Notes under the pieces: model-generated
Told to the model about the DNA's origin: nothing
The model's database searches: none
What the model saw: only the letters and a program-made list of their open reading frames with translations
Assembly (NCBI GenBank): GCA_905214315.1
Contig: CAJMLN010000085.1
Span: 1-5,585, forward strand
Direction: 5' to 3'
Source of the DNA: an uncultured bacterium
Lineage (GTDB): Bacteria; Bacillota; Clostridia; Christensenellales; QALW01
DNA: 5,585 nucleotides
Made by a program: the position numbers and the translations under genes
Shown: positions 1-5,585 of the stretch, piece by piece
Layout of the letters: each line of letters begins with the position of its first letter
Position numbering within the stretch: the first letter of the stretch is position 1

Positions 1-1184
1 TGCAAATGCTCCTTCGTCAGACCGTACTGCCTGCCTCCGGTGTCATTTTCACACAGCACGCTTTTGGTCATGCCTATAAACTGCCGGCGGTACTCCCTGC
101 TCTTCTGCTCGCAAAGCGCGGAAAGCTGTGCCGCCCGCTCCGCTTTAACGCTTTTGGGGAGCTGCCCCGCCATGGCGGCCGCCCGCGTCCCCTCCCGTGC
201 CGAATAGGGAAACACATGAACCCAGGCAAAGCCGACTTTTTCCGCAAACGCCAGCGTCTGGCGGAATTCCTCTTCCGTTTCTCCGGGAAACCCGATAATA
301 ATATCCGTAGAAACTGCCGAAAGCGGATCTGCTTTTCTGATTTTTTCCACAGCCTGAAAATATTCCTCCGCCGTATACCGCCGGTTCATCCGCTTCAGTA
401 CCGTGTCGCTGCCGGACTGCAGCGAAAGATGATACTGCCGGCAGAATTCCTCTCTGGCGCATACGCGCGTAAGGAACTCGTCGGTAATAATGTTCGGCTC
501 CAGCGAGCCCAGCCGCACGCGTTCAATTCCATCAACCGCGGCAACGCGCTCCACCACGTCGGCAAGGCCGGCGGAAAAATTCCACTCTCGCCCATACGAA
601 GAAAGATGAATTCCGTTGAGCACGATCTCGCAAAACCCGGCTCCGGCCAGCTTTTTACATTCCTCTTCAATCCTCTGCATATTTCTCGAGCGTTCCCGGC
701 CGCGCACATAGGGAATAATGCAATACGTGCAGAAATTATTGCAGCCGTCCTGTATTTTGATAAACGCCCTTGTTTTTTCTCCAAGGGAATCCGGAAGCTC
801 CTGATAGGCGGAAAAATGCGCCATGTCTTCAACCCTGCAGCCCCTCAGGCCGTTTAAAATCATAGCCGGCAGATCCTGTTTTTGGGTATTCCCCGCTACA
901 ACAGAAACGCCGGGAATCGCGGCAAACAACGCGGGCTCCTTTTGTACGGCGCAGCCGGTAACGGCTATCACCGCATCGGGATTTTTTGCCGCGGCTCTGC
1001 GCACCAGCTGCCGGGATTTTCTCTCTCCCTCCGCCGTTACACAGCAGGTATTGATAATATACACATCGGCCCGTTCTTCAAAATCCACAACCGCATAGCC
1101 GTTTTCCTTCATCATTTCGGCCAGAGCCTGTGTTTCACACTGGTTGACCTTGCATCCCAGCGTGGCAAGCGCGCACTTAAACAT
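1..1184 (-). CDS. mtaB: Threonylcarbamoyladenosine tRNA methylthiotransferase MtaB, 3'-truncated by the window edge
   Basis: MtaB is a radical-SAM enzyme that adds a methylthio group to t6A at position 37 of ANN-decoding tRNAs, giving ms2t6A. Reading leftwards from ATG at 1184, 394 codons are open to the window edge. The N-terminal UPF0004 domain begins with ATLGCKVNQ and carries the three expected cluster ligands C11, C47 (INTCCVT) and C78 (VTGCA). The radical-SAM cluster motif GCNNFCTYC gives C148, C152 and C155, followed by IIPYVRGRERSR. Further family landmarks are LQSGSD near 255-260, the LKRMNRRYT segment near 263-271, and DIIIGFPGET near 294-303. TLGCKVNQ and the overall pattern favour MtaB over MiaB or RimO. 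About 40 residues, the rest of the C-terminal TRAM domain, lie outside the window. The start codon lies inside the end of rsmE (8 bp overlap), with a G-run (GGGGG) just upstream as ribosome site, so the two are translationally linked and share the rsmE promoter. Confidence 0.95.
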   Translation of the reverse strand, partial: MFKCALATLGCKVNQCETQALAEMMKENGYAVVDFEERADVYIINTCCVTAEGERKSRQLVRRAAAKNPDAVIAVTGCAVQKEPALFAAIPGVSVVAGNTQKQDLPAMILNGLRGCRVEDMAHFSAYQELPDSLGEKTRAFIKIQDGCNNFCTYCIIPYVRGRERSRNMQRIEEECKKLAGAGFCEIVLNGIHLSSYGREWNFSAGLADVVERVAAVDGIERVRLGSLEPNIITDEFLTRVCAREEFCRQYHLSLQSGSDTVLKRMNRRYTAEEYFQAVEKIRKADPLSAVSTDIIIGFPGETEEEFRQTLAFAEKVGFAWVHVFPYSAREGTRAAAMAGQLPKSVKAERAAQLSALCEQKSREYRRQFIGMTKSVLCENDTGGRQYGLTKEHL

Positions 1185-1905
1185 CCATTTCCCCCATCAG
1201 GCATAAAATAACGGCCCCCGCTGCAATAGCGGCCGTCTCCGCCCGCAGGATGCGCCGCCCCAGGCTTACGCTTACGGCTCCCGCCTCCAGCAGGCGCGCA
1301 TGCTCTTCCCCGGTAATTCCGCCCTCGGGCCCGATAAAATAGGCGGCGCTTTCACATTTTTTTACCGCCCCGGCTATTCCCACGGTTTTTTCTTCCTCAT
1401 ATGCCACTATTTTTAACGGATATTCCGCAAACGCCGCAGCGGCGGCCTCAAAGGGCATTGCCGCCTCCACAACAGGCACTCTGGAACGGCCGCACTGCTT
1501 GCAGGCCTCCAGGGCAATCTTCTTCCAGCGCTGCTGCTTATGCGCGTCCTCCGGGGCAATTTTCACCACCGTCCGCCCGGTAAGCACCGGCACAATCCGG
1601 CTGACTCCCAGCTCCGCGGCTTTCTGGACCACAATATCCATTTTTTCATTTTTGAGAACCGCCTGAAACAGCGCAAGCTCTGTCCCGGGCTCATTTTCAT
1701 TTGCAAAGCGCCGTTCAATCCGGGCCGAGCACAGCTCGCCGCAGGTCTGAAGCACGCAGTCATAATCCATTCCGCTGCCGTCGCAAACAAGAATCCGCTC
1801 TCCCGGCTCCAGGCGCAGTACCCGGCGGATATGCGCAGATTCCGCGCCGTCAAACAGCACGGTATCCCCGGTAATATTCTCTTTTAACGCATAAAACCGA
1901 CGCAT
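1177..1905 (-). CDS. rsmE: 16S rRNA (uracil(1498)-N3)-methyltransferase RsmE
   Basis: RsmE methylates N3 of U1498 in 16S rRNA on the 30S subunit using S-adenosylmethionine and belongs to the SPOUT (knotted) methyltransferases. The protein is 242 residues, the usual family length. The N-terminal PUA-like part includes HIRRVLRL (25-32). The SPOUT part has KNEKMDIVVQKAAELGV (85-101), RWKKIALEACKQCGRSRVP (126-144), the SAM-binding IGPEGGIT (191-198) and LGRRILRAETA (215-225), all well preserved. ATG at 1905 was chosen over the in-frame ATG at 1947 for two reasons. AGAGG lies five bases upstream of 1905, and the 1947 start would lie upstream of the predicted -10 box and so would not be transcribed. 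The stop overlaps the mtaB start by 8 bp. In many Firmicutes prmA precedes rsmE; here no prmA is present and a divergent secretion locus begins instead. Confidence 0.95.
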   Translation of the reverse strand: MRRFYALKENITGDTVLFDGAESAHIRRVLRLEPGERILVCDGSGMDYDCVLQTCGELCSARIERRFANENEPGTELALFQAVLKNEKMDIVVQKAAELGVSRIVPVLTGRTVVKIAPEDAHKQQRWKKIALEACKQCGRSRVPVVEAAMPFEAAAAAFAEYPLKIVAYEEEKTVGIAGAVKKCESAAYFIGPEGGITGEEHARLLEAGAVSVSLGRRILRAETAAIAAGAVILCLMGEMDV

Positions 1906-1935
1906 AAAAACCTCTATTACGGCAGAATTCATTTT

Positions 1936-1964
1936 ATTATACCGCACAAACGCTATTTTGTAAA
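1936..1964 (-). promoter_or_regulatory. Sigma-A-type promoter of rsmE-mtaB
   Basis: Read on the minus strand, TTTACA (1964-1959) and a perfect TATAAT (1941-1936) are separated by exactly 17 bases. Transcription would begin near 1929, giving a leader of about 24 bases that contains the AGAGG ribosome site of rsmE. This supports rsmE as the first gene of its transcript here. Seen by motif only; no start site is measured. Confidence 0.75.
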
Positions 1965-2019
1965 TGAAATTAGCAAAGCCCGAACGTCTGCTGTAACAAA
2001 ACCGTCCGTTTCTTTTTAG

Positions 2020-2063
2020 TAAAAATATAAAAATAATATAAAAAAATATTTTTATGCCAAATA
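2020..2063 (+). promoter_or_regulatory. A/T-rich tract with inverted repeat, UP-element-like, upstream of the peptidase promoter
   Basis: This stretch is almost pure A/T. It includes TAAAAATAT (2020-2028) and its exact inverse ATATTTTTA (2046-2054), separated by 17 bases. The part from 2041 to 2061 resembles the UP-element pattern: A-tract, mixed A/T, T-run, then a proximal AAA at 2059-2061. It sits directly against the -35 box at 2064, the position at which the RNA polymerase alpha subunit binds. It may equally be a repressor site or simply bent DNA. The rest of the intergenic region (1965-2019) shows nothing recognisable. Confidence 0.45.
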
Positions 2064-2092
2064 TTGACTTTTACAATCATAACCTGTATACT
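2064..2092 (+). promoter_or_regulatory. Sigma-A-type promoter of the metallopeptidase-lipoprotein operon
   Basis: TTGACT (2064-2069) and TATACT (2087-2092) are spaced by 17 bases. Transcription would begin near 2099, leaving a leader of about 120 bases before the peptidase start. The 11-base block TATTGACTTTT (2062-2072) recurs exactly at the promoter of the second lipoprotein gene (4648-4658), which suggests similar promoter origin or control. It is divergent from the rsmE promoter, with about 100 bases between the two -35 boxes. Confidence 0.75.
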
Positions 2093-2102
2093 ATAGACAG
2101 TA

Positions 2103-2165
2103 AGCGGCTATACCGCGCCGCGAAAGGAGGTTGTATCCGTGCGCCGGCACCTGACGCAAGCCGCT
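2103..2165 (+). promoter_or_regulatory. Leader RNA with alternative stems upstream of the peptidase gene
   Basis: Close to the predicted transcript start, GCGG (2104-2107) can pair with CCGC (2113-2116) around a five-base loop. The overlapping AGCGGCT (2103-2109) can instead pair with AGCCGCT (2159-2165), so the two pairings exclude each other. A third small stem GTGC/GCAC (2139-2142 with 2147-2150) would contain the GTG start of the leader ORF. There is no T-run, so any control would act on translation or RNA stability rather than by termination. No known riboswitch was recognised. The stems are short and may be chance. Confidence 0.3.
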
Positions 2166-2201
2166 GCAGAACCGATTGAAAAAAACAACAGAGTTTCATA
2201 A
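2139..2201 (+). CDS. Possible 20-codon leader peptide upstream of the metallopeptidase gene
   Basis: A GTG codon at 2139 is preceded, after eight bases, by AAAGGAGG (2123-2130), the strongest Shine-Dalgarno match in the leader and better placed than that of the main gene. The frame stays open for 20 codons, begins VRRHLTQAAAEP and stops with TAA at 2199-2201. One base later begins the ribosome site of the peptidase (AAAAGGAG, 2203-2210). The peptide is hydrophilic, has no run of one codon type that would point to amino-acid attenuation, and resembles nothing recognised. The layout fits translational coupling, in which ribosomes finishing the leader ORF reach the peptidase start. It could also be a chance ORF behind a decayed start site. 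Confidence 0.35.
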   Translation: MRRHLTQAAAEPIEKNNRVS

Positions 2202-2220
2202 GAAAAGGAGATACACGTAT

Positions 2221-3783
2221 ATGAGCGCTTTTTTACAAAAACACCGAACCAAAACGTTTGCCCTTGTTTTAGCACTGGTGCTTTTGCTGTGCGGCCTGGG
2301 GCTGCACCCACTCACCGTACGGGCAGTTTCCCTCTCCCTTGGGCAGACGAACAGCTTTGAAAGCGGAAGCGATATGGCCGGCTGGTACGGCGCCTACGGC
2401 GGATATACCGTACTTTCTTCCGACTGCGCCCGCACCGGAAACCGTTCGCTGAAATATTCCGGCCGGCAGCAAAGCTGGTACACGCCGGCAATCAACCTCT
2501 ACGAAACCTTTAAGCAAAACGGCGCGGGCCGATACCGCATCAGCATGTGGGTACGCACAAATTCCATCAACCTGTCAAATCCCAATATCCGGATGCTGAT
2601 CCGCGGCTGGGAAGAGAATTCGTTTATTACCCAGCAGGGCTCCAACTATTTTTATGCCCTAACCTCTCCCGTAAGAATGTCGGTAGGAAACTGGCAGTAC
2701 CTTTCCGGCACGGTAACTGTGCGTCCGGAAGACCTGACCGCCGAAGACGGTATTTTCACATTAGCGCTGGATTATCTCGGAACGGCGAGCGATCAGGTAT
2801 TATACATAGATGATTTTTGCATTGAACAGGAAACAGTCAGCGCGGCATATCTGTATTTTGAAAAATCATTATATCATTTCAAACCATATAAAAACAGCAG
2901 CGGTACAAATTATTCAGTAAAAGCACACGTCTATCCGCCGGATGCGGATGATCAAGATATCCGCTATGAATCAAGCAATACCCTTGTTGTTTCGATAAAC
3001 GAAAATACAGGGCAAGTATTCACGGGAACTCCCGGCGATGCAACAATTACTGCCTATTTAGTGTCGAATCCAAATAAAAAAATTACCTGCAAGGTTTCAG
3101 TAAAGTATGAATTCGAAATATGGCATTATTATGATCAAGGACTAAAAGCCCGTTATACCGATGCAGTAACAGGTATAGAAGCAGATCAGACATTGGTTTC
3201 AGAGATATTTGACGAAGTTTTCGGTGTCACCATTACAACGAATACAATATCCGAGTATAACAGTCCCCCTGATATTTGTAAAGGTATTGTTGGTAAAGGA
3301 AATCTTGATGCAATATGTAATCATAATCCGTGTTGTTCCAATGCCCATACCATGTATGGAATTTTTCATGATAATTATGACGGTACCAAAAATACACAGA
3401 TAAGTGTACTTTGGTCAGGGCATCGAACCGAATGGGCAGAAAATGTAAATAGGAGTTTCCATGTAAAAGACGATAATGATGGCAGTCATATAATAATGAT
3501 GCTGAACAATGAAAACACTATGACTTTAAATGGATATGTATTATTACACGAAACCGCACACACAATAGGTGCTCCGGATCATTATCATGAAGAAATATAT
3601 GATGCAGAAAATAGAATATGGAAATGCAAAAATTATGAGCTTTGTTCAGAATGTAATAGTCCTAATAAACGCTCATCTTACTGTACTATGTATAGACAAC
3701 AACACTATTTAGGTTCCAAAAAAAATTTTTTCTGTGTTGACTGCAGATCTGATATGAATGCATATCTACTACAACATCATTGA
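2221..3783 (+). CDS. Secreted modular zinc metallopeptidase: carbohydrate-binding-like domain, BIG2 domain, metzincin-type catalytic domain
   Basis: The product has 520 residues. A Sec signal peptide has a basic start (KHRTK), a hydrophobic core FALVLALVLLLCGLGL and a likely cut after VRA (residue 35). Residues about 40-202 resemble CBM4_9/CBM22-type beta-sandwich modules: FESG near 46, GNRSLKYSGRQQSWYTPAI near 73-91, YRISMWVRT, then YIDDFCI at the end. Residues about 207-295 match a BIG2 Ig-like domain (YESSNTLVVSINENTGQV, GDATITAYL). The C-terminal part carries HETAHTIGAPD (443-453), the HExxHxxGxxD zinc site of metzincins with Asp as third ligand, E444 as general base, and a candidate Met-turn at C488-T489-M490. 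Cysteines cluster around it (469, 475, 478, 488, 505, 508). There is no LPXTG or SLH anchor, so it is probably released or held by its binding modules. ATG at 2221 was chosen because AAAAGGAG lies ten bases upstream; an in-frame TTG at 2176 has no ribosome site. The gene is GC-rich to about 2830 and AT-rich after. Substrate is unknown; the fold is certain only at motif level. Confidence 0.8.
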   Translation: MSAFLQKHRTKTFALVLALVLLLCGLGLHPLTVRAVSLSLGQTNSFESGSDMAGWYGAYGGYTVLSSDCARTGNRSLKYSGRQQSWYTPAINLYETFKQNGAGRYRISMWVRTNSINLSNPNIRMLIRGWEENSFITQQGSNYFYALTSPVRMSVGNWQYLSGTVTVRPEDLTAEDGIFTLALDYLGTASDQVLYIDDFCIEQETVSAAYLYFEKSLYHFKPYKNSSGTNYSVKAHVYPPDADDQDIRYESSNTLVVSINENTGQVFTGTPGDATITAYLVSNPNKKITCKVSVKYEFEIWHYYDQGLKARYTDAVTGIEADQTLVSEIFDEVFGVTITTNTISEYNSPPDICKGIVGKGNLDAICNHNPCCSNAHTMYGIFHDNYDGTKNTQISVLWSGHRTEWAENVNRSFHVKDDNDGSHIIMMLNNENTMTLNGYVLLHETAHTIGAPDHYHEEIYDAENRIWKCKNYELCSECNSPNKRSSYCTMYRQQHYLGSKKNFFCVDCRSDMNAYLLQHH

Positions 3784-3800
3784 TTGAAAGGAGAGAAAAA

Positions 3801-4607
3801 ATGAAAAAGAATTTATTAGCAATACTCAGTTGCATCCTGCTATCTATCTTTTTACTGACAGCCTGTGGGAAAGATACTGTTACAAAGGTTTCTCCCTCTG
3901 CAACACCCAATCAACAAGATTCTACAATTCCTCAGCAACCTCATTCGGAAGCAACCTTTGAAGATATGATGAACTTCTTAAATACAGTAAATGTAAATAC
4001 CTTTGAGAACAGCAATTTTAAAGATATCATTAATCGTGTAAAAGCAGAAGGATATCTCATTCGTCCATATTATGACGGGCAACCTGCAGGAATTCAAGAA
4101 AATACAAATCAAGTACGTTTATCACCCCAAAACGATAATATAGGTTATCCATCAAATTTTACTTATTTTTGCAAGAATGACGAATACTTATATACAATTA
4201 GAGTTTTTTATATTAAAGAAGAGCTTCTTTCAATCGCTAAAAAAGATGGAATTGGAGGACTGTATAATTATCAAATGGGAATCCAAAAAAATGAAGAGAA
4301 CGCTCCCTCTTCTGAAAAGCATAAAACTAACATTAACAAAACAGATGGATATATAAACATATTTATTTCACGTACAGGAGATACCTCACATGCCGAATTT
4401 ATGTGGGACGACAAATATCTTATACAAATTAACGGAAATGTTGAAGAAAACGGAAATGCTCATGAGACGATCAATTTAGAGATATTAAATCACCTCAGCT
4501 TTGAAAAGATGCCGCTGAATTCTTCAGCAGCCACAACGCCCGCGGAGTCCCCGACTCCGCAGCCAAACGATAGCCTGCAAACACCATCGTCTGTACCGGA
4601 AGAATAA
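3801..4607 (+). CDS. Lipoprotein of unknown function, copy 1, co-transcribed with the metallopeptidase
   Basis: A 268-residue membrane lipoprotein. The signal peptide MKKNLLAILSCILL ends in the lipobox LTAC with C22 as the lipidated residue, so the mature protein sits on the outer face of the membrane. A polar linker (about 23-48) leads to PQQPHSEATFEDM (45-56) and a segment with LNTV, NTFEN and VKAEGY that is shared with the second copy. The centre (about 100-230) is mixed alpha/beta in appearance and matches no family recognised. The end (about 238-268) is a Pro/Ser/Thr/Gln-rich tail. AAAGGAG (3787-3793) lies seven bases before ATG 3801; an in-frame TTG at 3780 has no better site. The gene begins 17 bases after the peptidase stop with no terminator or promoter between, so the two share a transcript. 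Possible roles are inhibitor, partner or substrate-capturing protein for the peptidase; these are inferences from position. Confidence 0.85.
   Translation: MKKNLLAILSCILLSIFLLTACGKDTVTKVSPSATPNQQDSTIPQQPHSEATFEDMMNFLNTVNVNTFENSNFKDIINRVKAEGYLIRPYYDGQPAGIQENTNQVRLSPQNDNIGYPSNFTYFCKNDEYLYTIRVFYIKEELLSIAKKDGIGGLYNYQMGIQKNEENAPSSEKHKTNINKTDGYINIFISRTGDTSHAEFMWDDKYLIQINGNVEENGNAHETINLEILNHLSFEKMPLNSSAATTPAESPTPQPNDSLQTPSSVPEE
4491..4601 (+). repeat. Copy 1 of a conserved lipoprotein 3'-end block
   Basis: This 111-base 3' end of the first lipoprotein gene aligns without gaps to 5475-5585, with 12 mismatches by hand count (about 89 percent identity). It includes 38 identical bases in a row (4509-4546 against 5493-5530). 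It encodes the stretch HLSFEKMPLNSSAATTPAE and the Pro/Ser/Thr-rich tail. The upstream centre of the two genes is far less alike, so the block stands out. Confidence 0.85.
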
Positions 4608-4618
4608 ATAAAGCTTTT

Positions 4619-4644
4619 ACCGCCGCAATCTGCGGCGGTTTTTT
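4619..4644 (+). terminator. Intrinsic terminator of the peptidase-lipoprotein operon
   Basis: CCGCCGCA (4620-4627) pairs perfectly with TGCGGCGG (4631-4638) around the three-base loop ATC, with an extra A-T pair at the base, followed by six T residues. It lies 11 bases after the stop of the first lipoprotein gene and separates it from the next promoter. On the minus strand no T-run follows the stem, so it acts rightwards only. Confidence 0.93.
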
Positions 4645-4649
4645 CGCTA

Positions 4650-4678
4650 TTGACTTTTCATTTTTCATTTGCTATGAT
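4650..4678 (+). promoter_or_regulatory. Sigma-A-type promoter of the second lipoprotein gene
   Basis: TTGACT (4650-4655) and TATGAT (4673-4678) are spaced by 17 bases, immediately downstream of the terminator. Transcription would start near 4685. TATTGACTTTT (4648-4658) is identical to the block at the peptidase promoter, so the two units may be expressed together although transcribed separately. Confidence 0.7.
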
Positions 4679-4701
4679 AAAAATGGTAATACCGCAAACG
4701 G

Positions 4702-4728
4702 ATGAATTTGCAAAATGCAGAAGTTCAT
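4702..4728 (+). promoter_or_regulatory. Weak nested inverted repeat in the leader of the second lipoprotein gene
   Basis: ATGAA (4702-4706) can pair with TTCAT (4724-4728), and inside it TGCA (4709-4712) with TGCA (4716-4719) around AAA. The stem is A/T-rich, interrupted and ends 11 bases before the ribosome site. It could be an operator or a weak RNA hairpin, or nothing. Confidence 0.2.
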
Positions 4729-4751
4729 TTCTATTTTGAGGGAGGTAAAAC

Positions 4752-5585
4752 ATGAAAAAGAATTCATTGGCAATATTTAGCTGTATTCTGCTCTCTGTCT
4801 TTTTACTGACAGCCTGCGGTGAAACGAATCCCAATCCTTCCGAATTGCCCTCATCCTCCGCCGAGCCTACGCCGGTTGTTCAGGCCGACGGCATTCCACA
4901 GCAGCCACATTCAGAAGCTTCTTTTGAAGATATGATAACCTTTCTAAATACAGTAGATGCAAATACCTTTGAAAACGGAAATTTTAAAAACATCATTGAA
5001 CAGGTAAAAGCAGAGGGATATATCGTCCGACCGTATTTTGACGGGCAGCCTTCAACATTATACGAAACAGTGAACGGTACATTAGTTGTTCTATGCCCGG
5101 AATATGAAAACGCATATTTCCCTCCGGAGTTTTTATATCATTTAATTGATGATAACTATCGATATAGAGTTGAAATTTTATATATAGAGGAGGAAATGAT
5201 TCCGATTGCAGAAAAATGGGGATATATCGGTATTAACCGATATAAACGCGGGGATACTGAAGAAGAATGGACAAAGACAACCTCTTTAGTCTTTAATAAA
5301 CAAATGATAACTTTTGGCGATATAGAAACAGAGGTAACGATAGTAACGGATCGTCAAGATGAAAATTCCAGTTACGCTTCATTTATTTGGGAAAATAAAT
5401 ACCTAATGCGGATTTTTGGAAATACAATAGAAGGAGGAAATGTATACGATGTTATCAATACTGACATCCTCCCCCACCTCAGCTTTCAAAAAATGCCGCT
5501 GAATTCTTCAGCAGCCACAACGCCCGCGGATCCCTCAACTCCGCAGCCAAGCGACAGCCTGCAAACACCGTCGCCTATACCGGAG
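4752..5585 (+). CDS. Lipoprotein of unknown function, copy 2 (paralogue of the preceding gene), cut by the window edge
   Basis: 278 codons are open to the right edge with no stop. Its tail aligns with that of the first copy, which stops two codons further on, so nearly the whole protein is present. GGAGG (4741-4745) lies six bases before ATG 4752. The signal peptide (MKKNSLAIFSCILLSVF) ends in LTAC with lipidated C22. A Ser/Pro-rich linker (about 24-48) is longer than in copy 1. IPQQPHSEASFEDM (48-61), FLNTV, NTFENGNF, VKAEGY and RPYFDGQP follow and match copy 1 closely. From about residue 101 to 235 the two diverge with little identity beyond short islands such as the F-(I/M)W-(E/D) segment near 211. 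The Pro/Ser/Thr tail (about 249-278) is again nearly the same. It is transcribed from its own promoter. A recent-to-intermediate duplication is clear; the function is unknown. Confidence 0.85.
   Translation, partial: MKKNSLAIFSCILLSVFLLTACGETNPNPSELPSSSAEPTPVVQADGIPQQPHSEASFEDMITFLNTVDANTFENGNFKNIIEQVKAEGYIVRPYFDGQPSTLYETVNGTLVVLCPEYENAYFPPEFLYHLIDDNYRYRVEILYIEEEMIPIAEKWGYIGINRYKRGDTEEEWTKTTSLVFNKQMITFGDIETEVTIVTDRQDENSSYASFIWENKYLMRIFGNTIEGGNVYDVINTDILPHLSFQKMPLNSSAATTPADPSTPQPSDSLQTPSPIPE
5475..5585 (+). repeat. Copy 2 of the conserved lipoprotein 3'-end block
   Basis: This is the partner of 4491-4601, at an offset of 984 bases. Identity is highest over 5493-5530 (38 of 38 bases). The block continues to the window edge, so its true end is not seen. 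Most differences elsewhere are single scattered bases, except for a small changed patch at 5531-5537. Confidence 0.85.

Noticed and set aside
6..857. Long plus-strand open frame of 283 codons
   Set aside because: It lies opposite mtaB, which has complete family motifs in the minus-strand frame. The plus-strand translation is rich in Arg, Pro and His without recognisable domains and is a shadow of the GC-rich gene.
1906..1947. Upstream in-frame ATG extending rsmE by 14 residues
   Set aside because: The added residues are not part of the RsmE family start. The ATG lies upstream of the predicted -10 box, and a good ribosome site precedes ATG 1905 instead.
1981..1994. Possible LexA-like half-site beginning CGAAC
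   Set aside because: Only the left half fits; the right half (GCTGT) does not match the expected GTTCG-type inverse, so no SOS box is called.
2176..2220. TTG start extending the metallopeptidase by 15 residues
   Set aside because: No Shine-Dalgarno sequence precedes it, whereas AAAAGGAG precedes ATG 2221. The shorter start gives a normal signal peptide.
3780..3800. TTG start extending the first lipoprotein by seven residues
   Set aside because: The extension overlaps the peptidase stop and contains the ribosome site itself. ATG 3801 gives a signal peptide starting MKKN as in the paralogue.
4491..5585. Repeats considered as a CRISPR array or transposon ends
   Set aside because: There are only two copies, both in the same frame at the ends of paralogous genes, with no regular spacers, no inverted terminal repeats and no transposase. 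Gene duplication explains them.

Overview
The window reads as a piece of a Gram-positive (Firmicutes, probably gut-type clostridial) chromosome. The evidence is strong GGAGG-type ribosome binding sites, sigma-A-like promoters, Sec and lipoprotein signal peptides of Gram-positive type, and an rsmE-mtaB gene pair typical of that phylum. The organism cannot be named from the sequence. The housekeeping genes are GC-rich (35 of 60 bases are G or C in 1321-1380). The right-hand accessory genes are much more AT-rich (17 of 60 in 3601-3660).

Left part, minus strand (1-1964): a housekeeping RNA-modification operon. A near-consensus promoter (TTTACA, 17 bp, TATAAT) drives rsmE (16S rRNA m3U1498 methyltransferase). 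rsmE overlaps by 8 bp the start of mtaB (tRNA t6A37 methylthiotransferase), which runs off the left edge without its C-terminal end.

Middle (about 1948-2220): a divergent control region. It holds the rsmE promoter, an A/T-rich UP-element-like tract, a second promoter (TTGACT, 17 bp, TATACT) firing rightwards, and a leader of about 120 nt. The leader contains possible RNA stems and a 20-codon GTG-started ORF with an excellent Shine-Dalgarno sequence.

Right part, plus strand (2221-5585): a secreted-protein locus. The first gene encodes an exported three-part protein: a carbohydrate-binding-like beta-sandwich, a BIG2 Ig-like domain, and a metzincin-type zinc peptidase domain with HETAHTIGAPD. 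Seventeen bases later a lipoprotein gene follows in the same transcript, which ends at a clear intrinsic terminator (4619-4644). A second, paralogous lipoprotein gene then has its own promoter and runs off the right edge just before its expected stop. The two lipoproteins share their N-terminal third and a nearly identical Pro/Ser/Thr-rich tail but differ strongly in the centre.

A plausible reading, which is inference, is that the peptidase is secreted to act on a glycoprotein or other surface-bound protein, while the lipoproteins act at the outer face of the membrane as partners, inhibitors or substrate-binding proteins. The lipoprotein family was not recognised, and the peptidase-lipoprotein unit is the best candidate here for something undescribed.
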